A stretch of 64,000 bases of DNA from Bog-950 sp964631835 (GTDB lineage: Bacteria; Bacteroidota; Bacteroidia; Chitinophagales; LD1), in assembly GCA_964631835.1 (NCBI GenBank), contig CAZWAD010000012.1, forward strand, positions 46,509-110,508, written 5' to 3'. Numbering within the stretch: the first letter of the stretch is position 1; each line of letters begins with the position of its first letter. Below the pieces are notes generated by a model. The model made no database searches and was not told where the DNA came from. It saw nothing but the letters and a program-made list of their open reading frames with translations. The position numbers and the translations under genes were made by a program. This document shows positions 52,179 to 61,262 of the stretch, in pieces.

Positions 52179-53234
52179 ATGAAAATCCCGAAGCACTACC
52201 GGCAGCAGGTTATCAGCAAGAAGAAGAAAATTTACAAGGTAAATGACGACCTGCGCAAGTATCTGAAGGCAAACGCTCGCGAAATAAAGCTGCCGGTGAG
52301 CTATGCCGACTTAAAGCATTTCAACGGCAGTGTTCCTATTCGCGATAAGGACGGCAACGACACACTTTGGGAAGCAGCGCTGTATAAGCCCTCGGAAATT
52401 CACCACATCCATGACGGGCTCAAGCAGATTTACTCCATACTGAAGACCGGTGGTGATACCAAGGTGCACGAGCACCTGCATGTGGAGCGCGTGGACTACT
52501 GCACCTTCGGCAACTCCAATCCGTTCCGCATTAAAATTGTGAACGATTTCAATGACAACTACGATTACTTCTACATTAAGCAGGCCGATGCCTCGCGCAT
52601 TTACGGGCTCGAGCTGGAGCATATCCTTTCGCCATCGCGCCTCAATTATTTTGTGGATGATTTTACGCTGGTGGAAGAACATATTGCGGGTGTTCCGGGC
52701 GACCAGTTCATTCATTTCTACCTGCAAAACCCCGGCTTCAACAAGGTGCGTATTGCCAAGGAGTTTGTGAAGTTTAACGAGCGCTGCTTTGTGCGCCTGC
52801 TGGGCGACATGCGCTCCTATAATTATGTTTTTGACATTACTCCCGACTTTGAAGAAGTGCAGTTCCGCATACGCGTTATTGATTTCGACCAGCAGAGTTA
52901 CGAGGGCAAAAAGAAGCTTTACCTGCCGCAGTTTTTTAAAGAGAATGCCGTACTGGTGAAGCTTACGCTCGACCTGCTGAGCCACGACAACATACGCCAG
53001 TACCAGAAAGAGGAGCGCACCTTAATTGCCCGCAGGAGTATTTCGGGAAGCCACCGCCTCAACCACCTGATGGATGTGATGGACAACGATACCATATCCC
53101 CCAAAGAAAAAGTAACCGAACTGCGCAAAGAACTCGCCCATCATTATAAAGACAACTCTTTTACCGATTGCCACAGCATGGGCGAAATTGTAAGAAACAG
53201 CCTGAGGCGGCTGGTGGAGGATTTGGGGAAGTAG
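52179..53234 (+). CDS. Protein-kinase-like fold protein of unknown function
   Basis: The 351-residue cytoplasmic protein is not a family I can name. Several segments match the kinase-like pattern: a lysine in DYFYIKQ (K134), then an acidic helix GLELEHIL, a hinge-like LVEEHIAGVPGD, and a catalytic-loop-like LGDMRSYNYVF with D210 and N215 five residues apart. After it comes IDFD (D235-D237) in VIDFDQQ. A glycine-rich loop is not evident. The N-terminus is lysine-rich (RQQVISKKKKIYK). Composition is more GC-rich than its neighbours. It diverges from the mtaB remnant through a palindromic promoter region. Small-molecule phosphotransfer is inference only. Confidence 0.7.
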   Translation: MKIPKHYRQQVISKKKKIYKVNDDLRKYLKANAREIKLPVSYADLKHFNGSVPIRDKDGNDTLWEAALYKPSEIHHIHDGLKQIYSILKTGGDTKVHEHLHVERVDYCTFGNSNPFRIKIVNDFNDNYDYFYIKQADASRIYGLELEHILSPSRLNYFVDDFTLVEEHIAGVPGDQFIHFYLQNPGFNKVRIAKEFVKFNERCFVRLLGDMRSYNYVFDITPDFEEVQFRIRVIDFDQQSYEGKKKLYLPQFFKENAVLVKLTLDLLSHDNIRQYQKEERTLIARRSISGSHRLNHLMDVMDNDTISPKEKVTELRKELAHHYKDNSFTDCHSMGEIVRNSLRRLVEDLGK

Positions 53235-53742
53235 GAAGTTCCCGGGGCTATGCTACAAGCCCGATTTTTAGCGTTTCCGGATGTTTTTTGATAAAAACGG
53301 ACCTGTAATGGGCTGAACCCAGTTGGGTTCATAGTCCTGCCGAACGGAAGTGGGCTGAACTTAGTTGGGTTCGTAGTCCTGCCGAACGGAAGGGGGCTGA
53401 ACTTAATTGGGTTTATAGTCCTGCCGAACGGAAGGTGGCTGAACTTAGTTGGGTTCGCAGTCCTGCCGAACGGAAGGGGGCTGAACTTAATTGGGTTTAT
53501 AGTCCTGCCGAACGGAAGGTGGCTGAACTTAGTTGGGTTCGTAGTCCTACCGAACGGAATGTGGCTGAACCCAGTTGGGTTTGTGGTCTTACAGACTTGT
53601 AAAGTATTGCGGAACTTTCCGCCAGCGTCAGAGGATAAGCGCTGATAAATCAACTTTGGTTGAATTTAAGTTGAACAGGGACTTTCGGCTCTGCGAAGAC
53701 CTCGTGATACGGAACCCCCGATTGGACATAGGCTTCGTATCT
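53235..53742. other. 508-base gene-free stretch dominated by a minisatellite
   Basis: It contains the 42-bp tandem repeat (53311-53604). Flanking sequence includes a short GGATAAGCGCTGATAAATC segment but no recognised gene or RNA. Confidence 0.6.
53311..53604. repeat. 42-bp tandem repeat, seven units with an alternating pattern
   Basis: Units begin at 53311, 53353, 53395, 53437, 53479, 53521 and 53563, each starting GGCTGAACYYARTTGGGTT. Six are complete and the seventh degenerates after TGGGTTTGTGG. Units 3 and 5 share AATTGGGTTTATAG, while 2, 4 and 6 share AGTTGGGTTCG, giving an 84-bp higher-order period. The units differ from each other by only a few bases. Confidence 0.9.
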
Positions 53743-56700
53743 TCATTCCACCACTATCTTCCCTCTCTTCAATAGTTTCTCTCTTGCTCTAACCTCAAAA
53801 AGAAACAAGCCGGGTGAAAGTTTTCCGCGGTACAACCGAAATGCTTCCCCGCTTTGGCATCTGGAATTCAAAATTTCTTCTCCCAATACATTAACAATGC
53901 GGAAGTAATAGCTCTCATCAGTGCCGTTAATTTCAATTGTTGTAAAATCATGAAAAGGGTTTGGAATAATTTTCACATCTACTTCATCAGGTAATAAATT
54001 TACCGATGAAACAATTACCGTAACAATAATCATTGTGTCATCAGTGCAACCACGGATATCCGCAATAGTAAGTGTAACAGGAAACGCTCCGGTAGAACTA
54101 AATGGTATAATCGGAGAATTGGTGGTAGAAGTGGTGAAGCCAAAATCCCATAACACATTTGTATAAAGTCCAGTAGATGTATTAACAAAATGGACTGTTC
54201 CATTATTTAAATCCGTATAAGTGAAAGATGCATTTAAAGGGTTACTGACAATAACATTTAACTCAAAGGTATCAACACTGCTGCAACCACTGCTATTGGT
54301 TGTTTGCAAAACAATATCCTGAACTCCGCTTGTATAAAACCGATGGCAGGGTTGCGCAGTATTATAAACCATGCCATCAATATCCCAAATACTCTGAATT
54401 ACGGGGGTTTCAGAACTGCTTGAATCAGTGAAACAAGCTATAACAAACTCACAGGAGTCGGAAATACTTACCACTCCGGCATTGGCTGAGATGTGTTGTA
54501 TGGATGAAACAATATCAAATGAATCCATGGCAACGCAACCGTTTTCATCTTCTACAAAAAGAACGGTTTTATAAACCCCTTCGTTCATAAAGCTGTGACA
54601 AGGGTTTACAGATAAAGAATCACACGCACCGTCACCAAAACACCACATGCGTTTAGTAATGATACCCGGAGGGTCAGCCGAACTTAAATCGGTAAAGCAA
54701 ATAGTTGCAGCATTACACGAATCAGTAACAAAGCTGCTGAAATTTGCCTGCGGTGGGCCGTGAAGTGTAAGCTGTTTAGCTATAGAATCCGTACAACCGT
54801 TGTCAACCTCCACCACTAAACTAACGGTATATGTTCCTCCGGCAGAATAATAATGGCAGGGATTTTCGGTGGTATCAGTTCCGCCATCGCCAAAGTTCCA
54901 GTGCCAGCTCACCGAGTGGCTTTGAGGCAGGGCGTAGTGAGTGTTGTCATTAAAGCAAACAATTCCTGAATCGCAGACTCCGGTTGAGTTATAAGTAAAA
55001 TCGGCATCTGCGGAATCTATATAAGCTGTGAAATTATACCGCACCTGACAGCCACCGGTTGCCGCCAAAATAACTTGTATTTGGCACGAATCGCGAAGAC
55101 AATACGCAACATCAAAATCAATGAAGGTCGGATTCTGAGGAGTGCCAATAGGATTGATAGGATTTACACCGCCAAACCCCATACCGCAACCATATATAAA
55201 CGTAGCTGAATTCGCATTCACGGTGCCTAACGAAACATGAACAGTGTCCTCACACGCACAGGCAGAAACCGGTGTTATTGAAAAAGTGCCAATCTGAGGT
55301 CCGGATACAACTATTGTATCTATGCAGACACTATCAACACATCCATCTGTTGTAGCTGCAAATAAGCATACCGGATACACTCCGGGAAATGTATAGTAAT
55401 GCACTAAAGTATCACCTTGTCCTGTGAGCCCGTCCCCAAAACTCCACCAGATAGAGTCGGCACATAGCGAAGTACTCATAAATGTGATTAGCTGCGGAGG
55501 GTTGGGACACAGAATGGTATCGTTACTTACGCTCCCCGAAGCTACCGGTGGGCACACATGGATAAGAACAGAGTCTCTTGTACTGCAGAAACCGCTTGAG
55601 CTGACAGTAACATTTATCCAATAGTCTCCTGCTATATCAAACGTAAAGCAGGGTTCAAATGCAAAAGTATCGTATGGGTAGTCAGAAGGGATGTCCCAGT
55701 TGTAAGTAAGTAACACTCCGCTGGTATTATTTGTAATACACTGTAACGAACCCGGACAAACCGTTGTATCAATATCATAATCAATTATCACCGGGTGAGT
55801 AATAATTACATCATGCCCCATAGTATCCCAGCATCCAAGGTTATTTTTGGCATATAGCTGAACATGATAAATTCCCGATTGCGAATAAGTATGACATGGA
55901 TTTGCCACACCATACAGCAGCGGAGTCCCGTCACCAAAATTCCACCGGATACTATCAACCGTGCAAAACGAATCAGTAATGGCACTGGTAAAACACATCG
56001 GGTTTGGAAGGCACGCGTTGTTCGTGCTAAAGTCAACCTCCACTTCACACGCAAGTACATGCGCATAAGCTGTATCCCGGCACCCACCCGTTGTTACATT
56101 AACCATTGCAGCCACATAATTTCCTGCGCTGTAATTAGGCCATGCAAATGTTTGCACTCCCGCGAAAGCAAAATTTAAACCTCCCGCAACAGTGTCCGGG
56201 TCCCAGCGCGGATAACCGGGGGCCGATGGAAATTGTGAAGTATTTTGAAAGACCACCATCATCCGGTGCGAGTTCTTGTTCACACAACCCGCCACATTTG
56301 TCGGAGTCATACTCGCCTCCGCACAAGCCTTAACCAAGCGGCTCGTTACATGGGGGCAACCATTTACACTATTGTAACTCTCCAAGGTTACCCGGCATGT
56401 ATCGCAAGGAGGTAATACAATAAATGGTTCAGCAACTGTTGAAGAATCACCATTACAGAAGTACCATTTGAAACTCGTTGCGCCTATGGATGTGTTTCTC
56501 AAAAAAACTGTATCACGGGTAAAGCAGGAGGAGGAATCGTCAAATCTTGCAACAGGCGGCTGAATACAAATATTGGATACCGTTACCGTATTTCCGGCAC
56601 AGCTATCCCGATACGGAATAATGGTCGCACAAAAACAACCTGTATCCTGATAAAAATGACCAAAGGGATTGGTGTGCACTATGGCAGTTTCTCCATCACA

Positions 56701-57954
56701 AAAATCAACCCACGCAAAATCAAAAGTATCACCTCCAACCGTGAACCATACCGGACCTTCTTCAAAACACATCGTATCATCCGAGGCAGTAAGCGTACAC
56801 ACCGGTGGTGACCCCACACAAATCGTATCATTATAAGTGATGGAATCCAAACAACCGGTATTCGTACCAACAACCAGCTTAACATCATAACACCCTGGTG
56901 TGGTAAAACACCGTTGAATAGTATCCTTGCATCCTCCCGGTACTGTTGAGCCCGGAAAACTCCAGCACACCGAGTTTATTGAATCCGGAAAAGGATTCAG
57001 CAACCGGTTAAATTCAAAAGTTGGGCATACCGGTGCGCAGCCCGCTACATCATTTAATATGCTCATTCTCGGATTTATTTGTCGTACCTGGATATAATCA
57101 GGTCGCGAAAATGAACTGCGGCATCCTTGTGCATCGGTAACGGTTAAATTGATAGTAAAATTGCCGTAGCAGGCGAATGTGACTGTTTCTGTATTGCTGG
57201 TTGAGTTTACTACAACCGCAGGATTAGTACATGCCCCTCCATTGCTCCATGTGTAAACACAACCCGCACATGGCGTTGCAGTTATAGTAGTGGTATGAGG
57301 GGTTGAACAACTAAAAGTATCTGCAGCAGTAAAATTAGCCACCACCGGGCTTGGAACAATCGTTATCGCATTGGTATAAGTTCTCGAAGAAATACAACCC
57401 GAACTATTTCCTACAACAACAACCGGACTATAACTCCTCGGAGAGCAATTGCTATAGCAGTAAGTAATAGCGGTAGAGGGGCAATTGGACAAATTCGTTA
57501 TAGGCCCGCAACCCCAATCTATCAATACTGAATTAATTGTTCCGTTTCCTGGCTGCGAATTACATTGTGCCTGTACACACAATCCCATACATCCGGTTGT
57601 ATTAGTAAAAGAAAAATCAACTACCGGGCTGCATGCAATAGTTCTGCATTTCGTTACCGAGCACGTATCGCCATTTGAATTGGTGGAGTGCAATGTCAGG
57701 CAATAAGTACCGCAAGAATCAACAAAGGCGACAAATGATGATGAATTTCCAGTACCAGCGGGGCTGCTTTCAAAAGTCGCTGTCCAAGTTCTTTGTGTAA
57801 CCGGGAACCCCGAAGTTTCATTAGCATGAGCATTAACAAAGTAAGGTGTGCACAGCGGACCGGTATTTGCGAAAGTAAAGTCACAGGTAATCTGAGCGTT
57901 TGCTACGGCAGATGAAACAACACAAAAAGCAAACAGAGAAGTAAGTTTTCTCAT
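53743..57954 (-). CDS. Giant PKD-domain T9SS-sorted surface protein
   Basis: This is a 1403-residue protein with a signal peptide (SLFAFCVVSSAVANA). It is built from many PKD/immunoglobulin-like repeats of about 85-95 residues. Diagnostic sequences are WNFGDGTPLLYG, WWSFGDGLTGQGD, WHWNFGDGGTDTTEN and WCFGDGACDSLSVNPCH, each followed by a GxYxVxL strand (for example GTYTVSLVVEVDNGC). Cysteines are unusually frequent, spaced regularly through the repeats, suggesting disulfide-stabilised extracellular domains. The tail (VKIIPNPFHDFTTIEI to RGKIVVE) is a T9SS sorting domain. An adhesin or a structural surface protein is the likely role. A -7-like box precedes the ATG. Confidence 0.9.
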   Translation of the reverse strand: MRKLTSLFAFCVVSSAVANAQITCDFTFANTGPLCTPYFVNAHANETSGFPVTQRTWTATFESSPAGTGNSSSFVAFVDSCGTYCLTLHSTNSNGDTCSVTKCRTIACSPVVDFSFTNTTGCMGLCVQAQCNSQPGNGTINSVLIDWGCGPITNLSNCPSTAITYCYSNCSPRSYSPVVVVGNSSGCISSRTYTNAITIVPSPVVANFTAADTFSCSTPHTTTITATPCAGCVYTWSNGGACTNPAVVVNSTSNTETVTFACYGNFTINLTVTDAQGCRSSFSRPDYIQVRQINPRMSILNDVAGCAPVCPTFEFNRLLNPFPDSINSVCWSFPGSTVPGGCKDTIQRCFTTPGCYDVKLVVGTNTGCLDSITYNDTICVGSPPVCTLTASDDTMCFEEGPVWFTVGGDTFDFAWVDFCDGETAIVHTNPFGHFYQDTGCFCATIIPYRDSCAGNTVTVSNICIQPPVARFDDSSSCFTRDTVFLRNTSIGATSFKWYFCNGDSSTVAEPFIVLPPCDTCRVTLESYNSVNGCPHVTSRLVKACAEASMTPTNVAGCVNKNSHRMMVVFQNTSQFPSAPGYPRWDPDTVAGGLNFAFAGVQTFAWPNYSAGNYVAAMVNVTTGGCRDTAYAHVLACEVEVDFSTNNACLPNPMCFTSAITDSFCTVDSIRWNFGDGTPLLYGVANPCHTYSQSGIYHVQLYAKNNLGCWDTMGHDVIITHPVIIDYDIDTTVCPGSLQCITNNTSGVLLTYNWDIPSDYPYDTFAFEPCFTFDIAGDYWINVTVSSSGFCSTRDSVLIHVCPPVASGSVSNDTILCPNPPQLITFMSTSLCADSIWWSFGDGLTGQGDTLVHYYTFPGVYPVCLFAATTDGCVDSVCIDTIVVSGPQIGTFSITPVSACACEDTVHVSLGTVNANSATFIYGCGMGFGGVNPINPIGTPQNPTFIDFDVAYCLRDSCQIQVILAATGGCQVRYNFTAYIDSADADFTYNSTGVCDSGIVCFNDNTHYALPQSHSVSWHWNFGDGGTDTTENPCHYYSAGGTYTVSLVVEVDNGCTDSIAKQLTLHGPPQANFSSFVTDSCNAATICFTDLSSADPPGIITKRMWCFGDGACDSLSVNPCHSFMNEGVYKTVLFVEDENGCVAMDSFDIVSSIQHISANAGVVSISDSCEFVIACFTDSSSSETPVIQSIWDIDGMVYNTAQPCHRFYTSGVQDIVLQTTNSSGCSSVDTFELNVIVSNPLNASFTYTDLNNGTVHFVNTSTGLYTNVLWDFGFTTSTTNSPIIPFSSTGAFPVTLTIADIRGCTDDTMIIVTVIVSSVNLLPDEVDVKIIPNPFHDFTTIEINGTDESYYFRIVNVLGEEILNSRCQSGEAFRLYRGKLSPGLFLFEVRAREKLLKRGKIVVE

Positions 57955-58147
57955 GGGGTGTCGGGTCTCATCTATAAAGATAATTTATTCTTTTGTTTTA
58001 ACAGTCTTTTTCTCAATCATAAATTTCCTGTATTTATCATTATTGTATTTTCTCTGTAAGTCCAAATGTATTCTCCACGATACCATTTTTCTTTGTTGTT
58101 AGAAACTAAACAAAGGTTGCTATACAGCATTACCTTACGTGTATTAG

Positions 58148-58165
58148 GTTTACTTTTTAGTAAAC
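58148..58165 (+). promoter_or_regulatory. Hairpin abutting the start codon of the gene at 58166
   Basis: GTTTACT (58148-58154), TTTT and AGTAAAC (58159-58165) form a 7-bp stem whose last base touches the ATG. Such a structure could affect initiation or act as an operator. Confidence 0.4.
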
Positions 58166-58891
58166 ATGCTGAAAAACCTTACAGTACTTGCCAGCACAAT
58201 AATTTTTTTGCAGCAATCCGTTTTCAGCCAGAAAATAAACGGTGAAATTTTTATTCCTCTCAACAACCGCAGCGAAATATGGGTTAAACCCCAGCGCGAC
58301 ACCCTCGAAAACAAAAAAGAGTATGAGTTCAGAATCCGCGTTTCGCCCGAGTTCACTATTTCGCAGTTCCTGTTTGAAAAAGGGCTGGCAGTTCATAATG
58401 ACAGCGTGCTGGTAATAACACCTAACAGCACCAAATGGGGCGACTACGATACCGCCACGCTCCGCGTAATTGTTACCAGTATAACCGGTTCAAGGATTTT
58501 TCTGTTTCAAAAGCGGTTTATCATTAAAGTGCCGCCCAAGGAGTTTCCTGTTATCACTAACCCGAAAACCAACCTCATTAAACTCAACGACAAAGTTTTC
58601 TTAGAGCGCAACCGACCGTACCCCAAACAAATGTTTACCGTTAAGCAGCCCTTTGTTGCTTTGTATGATAATGAAGTAAACCTCAAGCCCCTCAATGTCA
58701 CCGGTGTTACCATAGCGCTTTACGAAAAGGAAGGAAAGAATTACGCCTCTACCGGTGATACCATAAGCATGGTGGCAATACATGAACTGAAAAAAATCAG
58801 AGACCCTGTACCGGTATTTATTAAAGTTGACGCGCTGAGCGGTAAAATCCGCAAGAGTGTGTGGAACCGGATTATTCTTTACGATGAATAG
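58166..58891 (+). CDS. Secreted protein of unknown function
   Basis: The product is 241 residues with a signal peptide (NLTVLASTIIFLQQSVFSQ). The mature sequence is beta-rich: KINGEIFIPLNNRSEIWVKP, EYEFRIRVSPEF, DYDTATLRVIVTSITGSRIF and VPPKEFPVITNPKTN. Weak similarity in strand pattern to the C-terminal domains of GldM is possible but unproven. There is no T9SS tail. The stop directly abuts that of cystathionine beta-synthase on the other strand. Confidence 0.7.
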   Translation: MLKNLTVLASTIIFLQQSVFSQKINGEIFIPLNNRSEIWVKPQRDTLENKKEYEFRIRVSPEFTISQFLFEKGLAVHNDSVLVITPNSTKWGDYDTATLRVIVTSITGSRIFLFQKRFIIKVPPKEFPVITNPKTNLIKLNDKVFLERNRPYPKQMFTVKQPFVALYDNEVNLKPLNVTGVTIALYEKEGKNYASTGDTISMVAIHELKKIRDPVPVFIKVDALSGKIRKSVWNRIILYDE

Positions 58892-60253
58892 CTAAGCCAT
58901 CGCCTCAATCAAATCAAACTCGGTAATAATATTCATTGCTCCCGAATTAGACTTCACCAGCACTGCCGTATTCTCTTTCGAAATAAGTTTTGAAATATCC
59001 GCAGCCGAATAATTCATCTCAATAAAAGGAAACGGCTTGCCCATAATTTTCCCCACCTCATCATCGCGGTGGGCGGGGTTATCGAGCAGCAATTGAAGAA
59101 TACGGTATTCGGTAATGCTTCCTAAGTTCATCTCGTTTTCAAACACCGGCAATTGGGTGATGTGCAGCTCTTTCATTTTTTTGAAGGCTTCAGCCACCGT
59201 TTCGTTCGGAGAAGCGGTAATTAACTCACGCATCTTTTTGCGGGCAATAATGGTTTTGGCGGTAATTACCTCATCCGCCAGAAATCCCCGCTCGCGCATC
59301 CAGTCATCGTTATAAATTTTGGCCACATACCGGCTGCCGTGGTCGTGGAGGATAATCACCGCCACATCATCTTTCTTAAACCGGTCCTTCATTTGCAGCA
59401 AGCCCTGCAAAACAGAACCGGCACTGTAGCCGCAGAATATTCCCTCTTCCCGCGCCAGCCTGCGCGCCATAATCGCCCCGTCTTTATCAGTTACCTGCTC
59501 AATATGGTCAATAAACTTCATGTCGTAGTTTCCCGGAACAAAGTCCTCGCCAATTCCTTCGGTAACGTACGGGTAAACTTCGTTGGTGTCCAGTTCACCG
59601 GTGTCGTGAAACTTCTTCAGCAGTGAACCATACACGTCAACGCCCAGCACCTGTATGCCCGGGTTCTTCTCTTTCAGAAACATAGCAGTACCCATCACCG
59701 TTCCACCGGTGCCTATGGTGGTTACATAGTGAGTAATCTTGCCTTCAGTCTGCTCCCATATTTCAGGACCGGTGGTTTCGTAGTGCGCCTGCCGGTTGCT
59801 CAGGTTGTCGTATTGATTCATCAATACCGAATTGGGAATCTCTTTTTCCAGGCGCCTGGCAACAGAATAGTAAGAGCGGGGGTCTTCAGGCTCAACGTTT
59901 GTCGGGCAAACTATCACCTCAGCGCCAAACGCCCGGAGTATATCTAATTTCTGCTTGGATTGTTTGTCGGTGGTGGTGAAAATACATTTATAGCCCCTTA
60001 CCACCGCCACCAGCGCAAGCCCCATACCGGTATTTCCCGAAGTGCATTCAATTATAGTTCCACCGGGCTTCAGCTTGCCGTCCTTCTCGGCATCGTCTAC
60101 CATCTTTACACCAATGCGGTCTTTAATTGAATTGCCCGGGTTGAAATATTCCACCTTGGCCAGAAAAAGCCCGGGAATACTCTTGGTGATTTTATTCAGT
60201 TTCACCAAAGGTGTTCTGCCTATGGTTTCAACAATATTGTCGTAGTATTTCAT
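58892..60253 (-). CDS. Cystathionine beta-synthase
   Basis: The 453-residue PLP enzyme condenses serine with homocysteine, or acts as an O-acetylserine-type synthase. K44 in NPGNSIKDRIG is the PLP lysine. TSGNTGMGLALVAV, the phosphate-binding loop IGTGGTVMG and GIFCGYSAGS complete the active site. A C-terminal pair of CBS domains (about 330-453, with ITQLPVFENE and the final ITEFDLIEAM) would sense adenosine-type ligands such as SAM or AMP. The combination favours cystathionine beta-synthase over a plain cysteine synthase. It is monocistronic. Confidence 0.92.
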   Translation of the reverse strand: MKYYDNIVETIGRTPLVKLNKITKSIPGLFLAKVEYFNPGNSIKDRIGVKMVDDAEKDGKLKPGGTIIECTSGNTGMGLALVAVVRGYKCIFTTTDKQSKQKLDILRAFGAEVIVCPTNVEPEDPRSYYSVARRLEKEIPNSVLMNQYDNLSNRQAHYETTGPEIWEQTEGKITHYVTTIGTGGTVMGTAMFLKEKNPGIQVLGVDVYGSLLKKFHDTGELDTNEVYPYVTEGIGEDFVPGNYDMKFIDHIEQVTDKDGAIMARRLAREEGIFCGYSAGSVLQGLLQMKDRFKKDDVAVIILHDHGSRYVAKIYNDDWMRERGFLADEVITAKTIIARKKMRELITASPNETVAEAFKKMKELHITQLPVFENEMNLGSITEYRILQLLLDNPAHRDDEVGKIMGKPFPFIEMNYSAADISKLISKENTAVLVKSNSGAMNIITEFDLIEAMA

Positions 60254-60376
60254 GCCGGTATTTCAGCAAAGTTGAAAATTCCTGCCTAATCTTTTTTCTT
60301 TATTCTCAACACTGCGGCTTTGAGTTTACTCATTTTTTTTATTGATTGCAGTCATCTGCCGCCCGAATCAATTCGT

Positions 60377-60384
60377 TAACTTCG
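60377..60384 (+). promoter_or_regulatory. Probable -7 box (TAnnTTCG) for the UspA gene
   Basis: TAACTTCG lies 17 bases before the ATG at 60402 and after the alternative upstream start, supporting 60402. Confidence 0.4.
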
Positions 60385-60401
60385 CAGTAAAAAGAATTGT
60401 C

Positions 60402-61235
60402 ATGAAAAAAATATTAGCAGCCTTTGACGGAACAAAATATTCCGAAGGCGTTTCGAAATACGCTATTGAAATTGCAAAAGCCACCAACTCGCTGCTCGTA
60501 GGCGCTTTCATTCAGGATATGCGCTACCTAAACTTTACTTACGCCTACGCCTGGGACCAACCCTTTGTGGACTTTACTTCAATTGAAAAATCGCAAACAG
60601 AGGATAAGGAGAAAATAAAGCTTAACATGGACCTCTTCAAACGGGCTTGCGGGGAAAAAGGTGTTCATCACAAAGTTCATTTGGATAAAGGCGTGCCCTT
60701 GCAGGAACTTCTCAACGAAAGCGCTTTTGCCGATTTCATCATCATTGATTCACGCACAAGTTTTTTTGCCATGGGCGAAAGTAATGTCAGCCCATTTCTT
60801 AAAGACCTTCTTTCCGATTCCCATTGTCCTGTTCTTTTAGTCCCTCCTCACTATTCGTTTTTTGATAAAGCCATGCTGTGTTATGACGGCAGCCCTTCGA
60901 GCGTTTATGCCATTAAAATGTTCAGCTACCTTTTTTCTGAATTTGATGATTTGAAAACCACCGTCCTGACGGTAAATGAAAAGTCAAGCAATCATGTCAA
61001 GGAGGGATGGAATTTTAAAGACCTTGTTAATATGCACTATAAAGATACCGAGTATGTTGTGTTAAGTGGTAATGCTGAAGAAGAGCTTTTGAAATTCCTG
61101 AAGATTAACGGAGAGCACTCTATTGTGATTATGGGTGCTTACGGGCGAAACGCTCTTTCGCGGTTGTTCCACCAAAGCGTTTCGAACCGGGTAATCGAAG
61201 AAATTCACGTTCCAGTTTTTATTACACATCAATAA
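60402..61235 (+). CDS. Tandem universal stress protein (UspA family)
   Basis: The ATG at 60402 starts at the first strand (KKILAAFDGTKYSEGVSKYA), giving 277 residues with two UspA domains (about 1-145 and 150-277). The second ends with IVIMGAYGRNALSRLF and FHQSVSNRVIEEIHVPVFI. The first domain contains DFIIIDSRTSFF and ends SHCPVLLVPP. In the second, the usual ATP-site glycine before S/T is not retained, so nucleotide binding is uncertain. Stress, redox or energy-limitation response is the common role. The next gene (27 bases downstream) encodes a coiled-coil protein and is probably co-transcribed. Confidence 0.85.
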   Translation: MKKILAAFDGTKYSEGVSKYAIEIAKATNSLLVGAFIQDMRYLNFTYAYAWDQPFVDFTSIEKSQTEDKEKIKLNMDLFKRACGEKGVHHKVHLDKGVPLQELLNESAFADFIIIDSRTSFFAMGESNVSPFLKDLLSDSHCPVLLVPPHYSFFDKAMLCYDGSPSSVYAIKMFSYLFSEFDDLKTTVLTVNEKSSNHVKEGWNFKDLVNMHYKDTEYVVLSGNAEEELLKFLKINGEHSIVIMGAYGRNALSRLFHQSVSNRVIEEIHVPVFITHQ

Positions 61236-61262
61236 TATTATCTTCACAAAAAAACACGTAAC

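Noticed and set aside
52311..52985. 224-residue antisense ORF
   Set aside because: It is the shadow of the kinase-like gene; codon pattern and promoter favour the plus strand.
53311..53604. CRISPR-like array of repeats
   Set aside because: Units are contiguous with no unique spacers, and no cas gene is present.
53144..53653. 169-residue minus-strand ORF with TNPTKFSHLPFGR-type repeats
   Set aside because: It is the translation of the 42-bp minisatellite (divisible by three) and overlaps the end of the kinase-like gene; no promoter or signal supports it.
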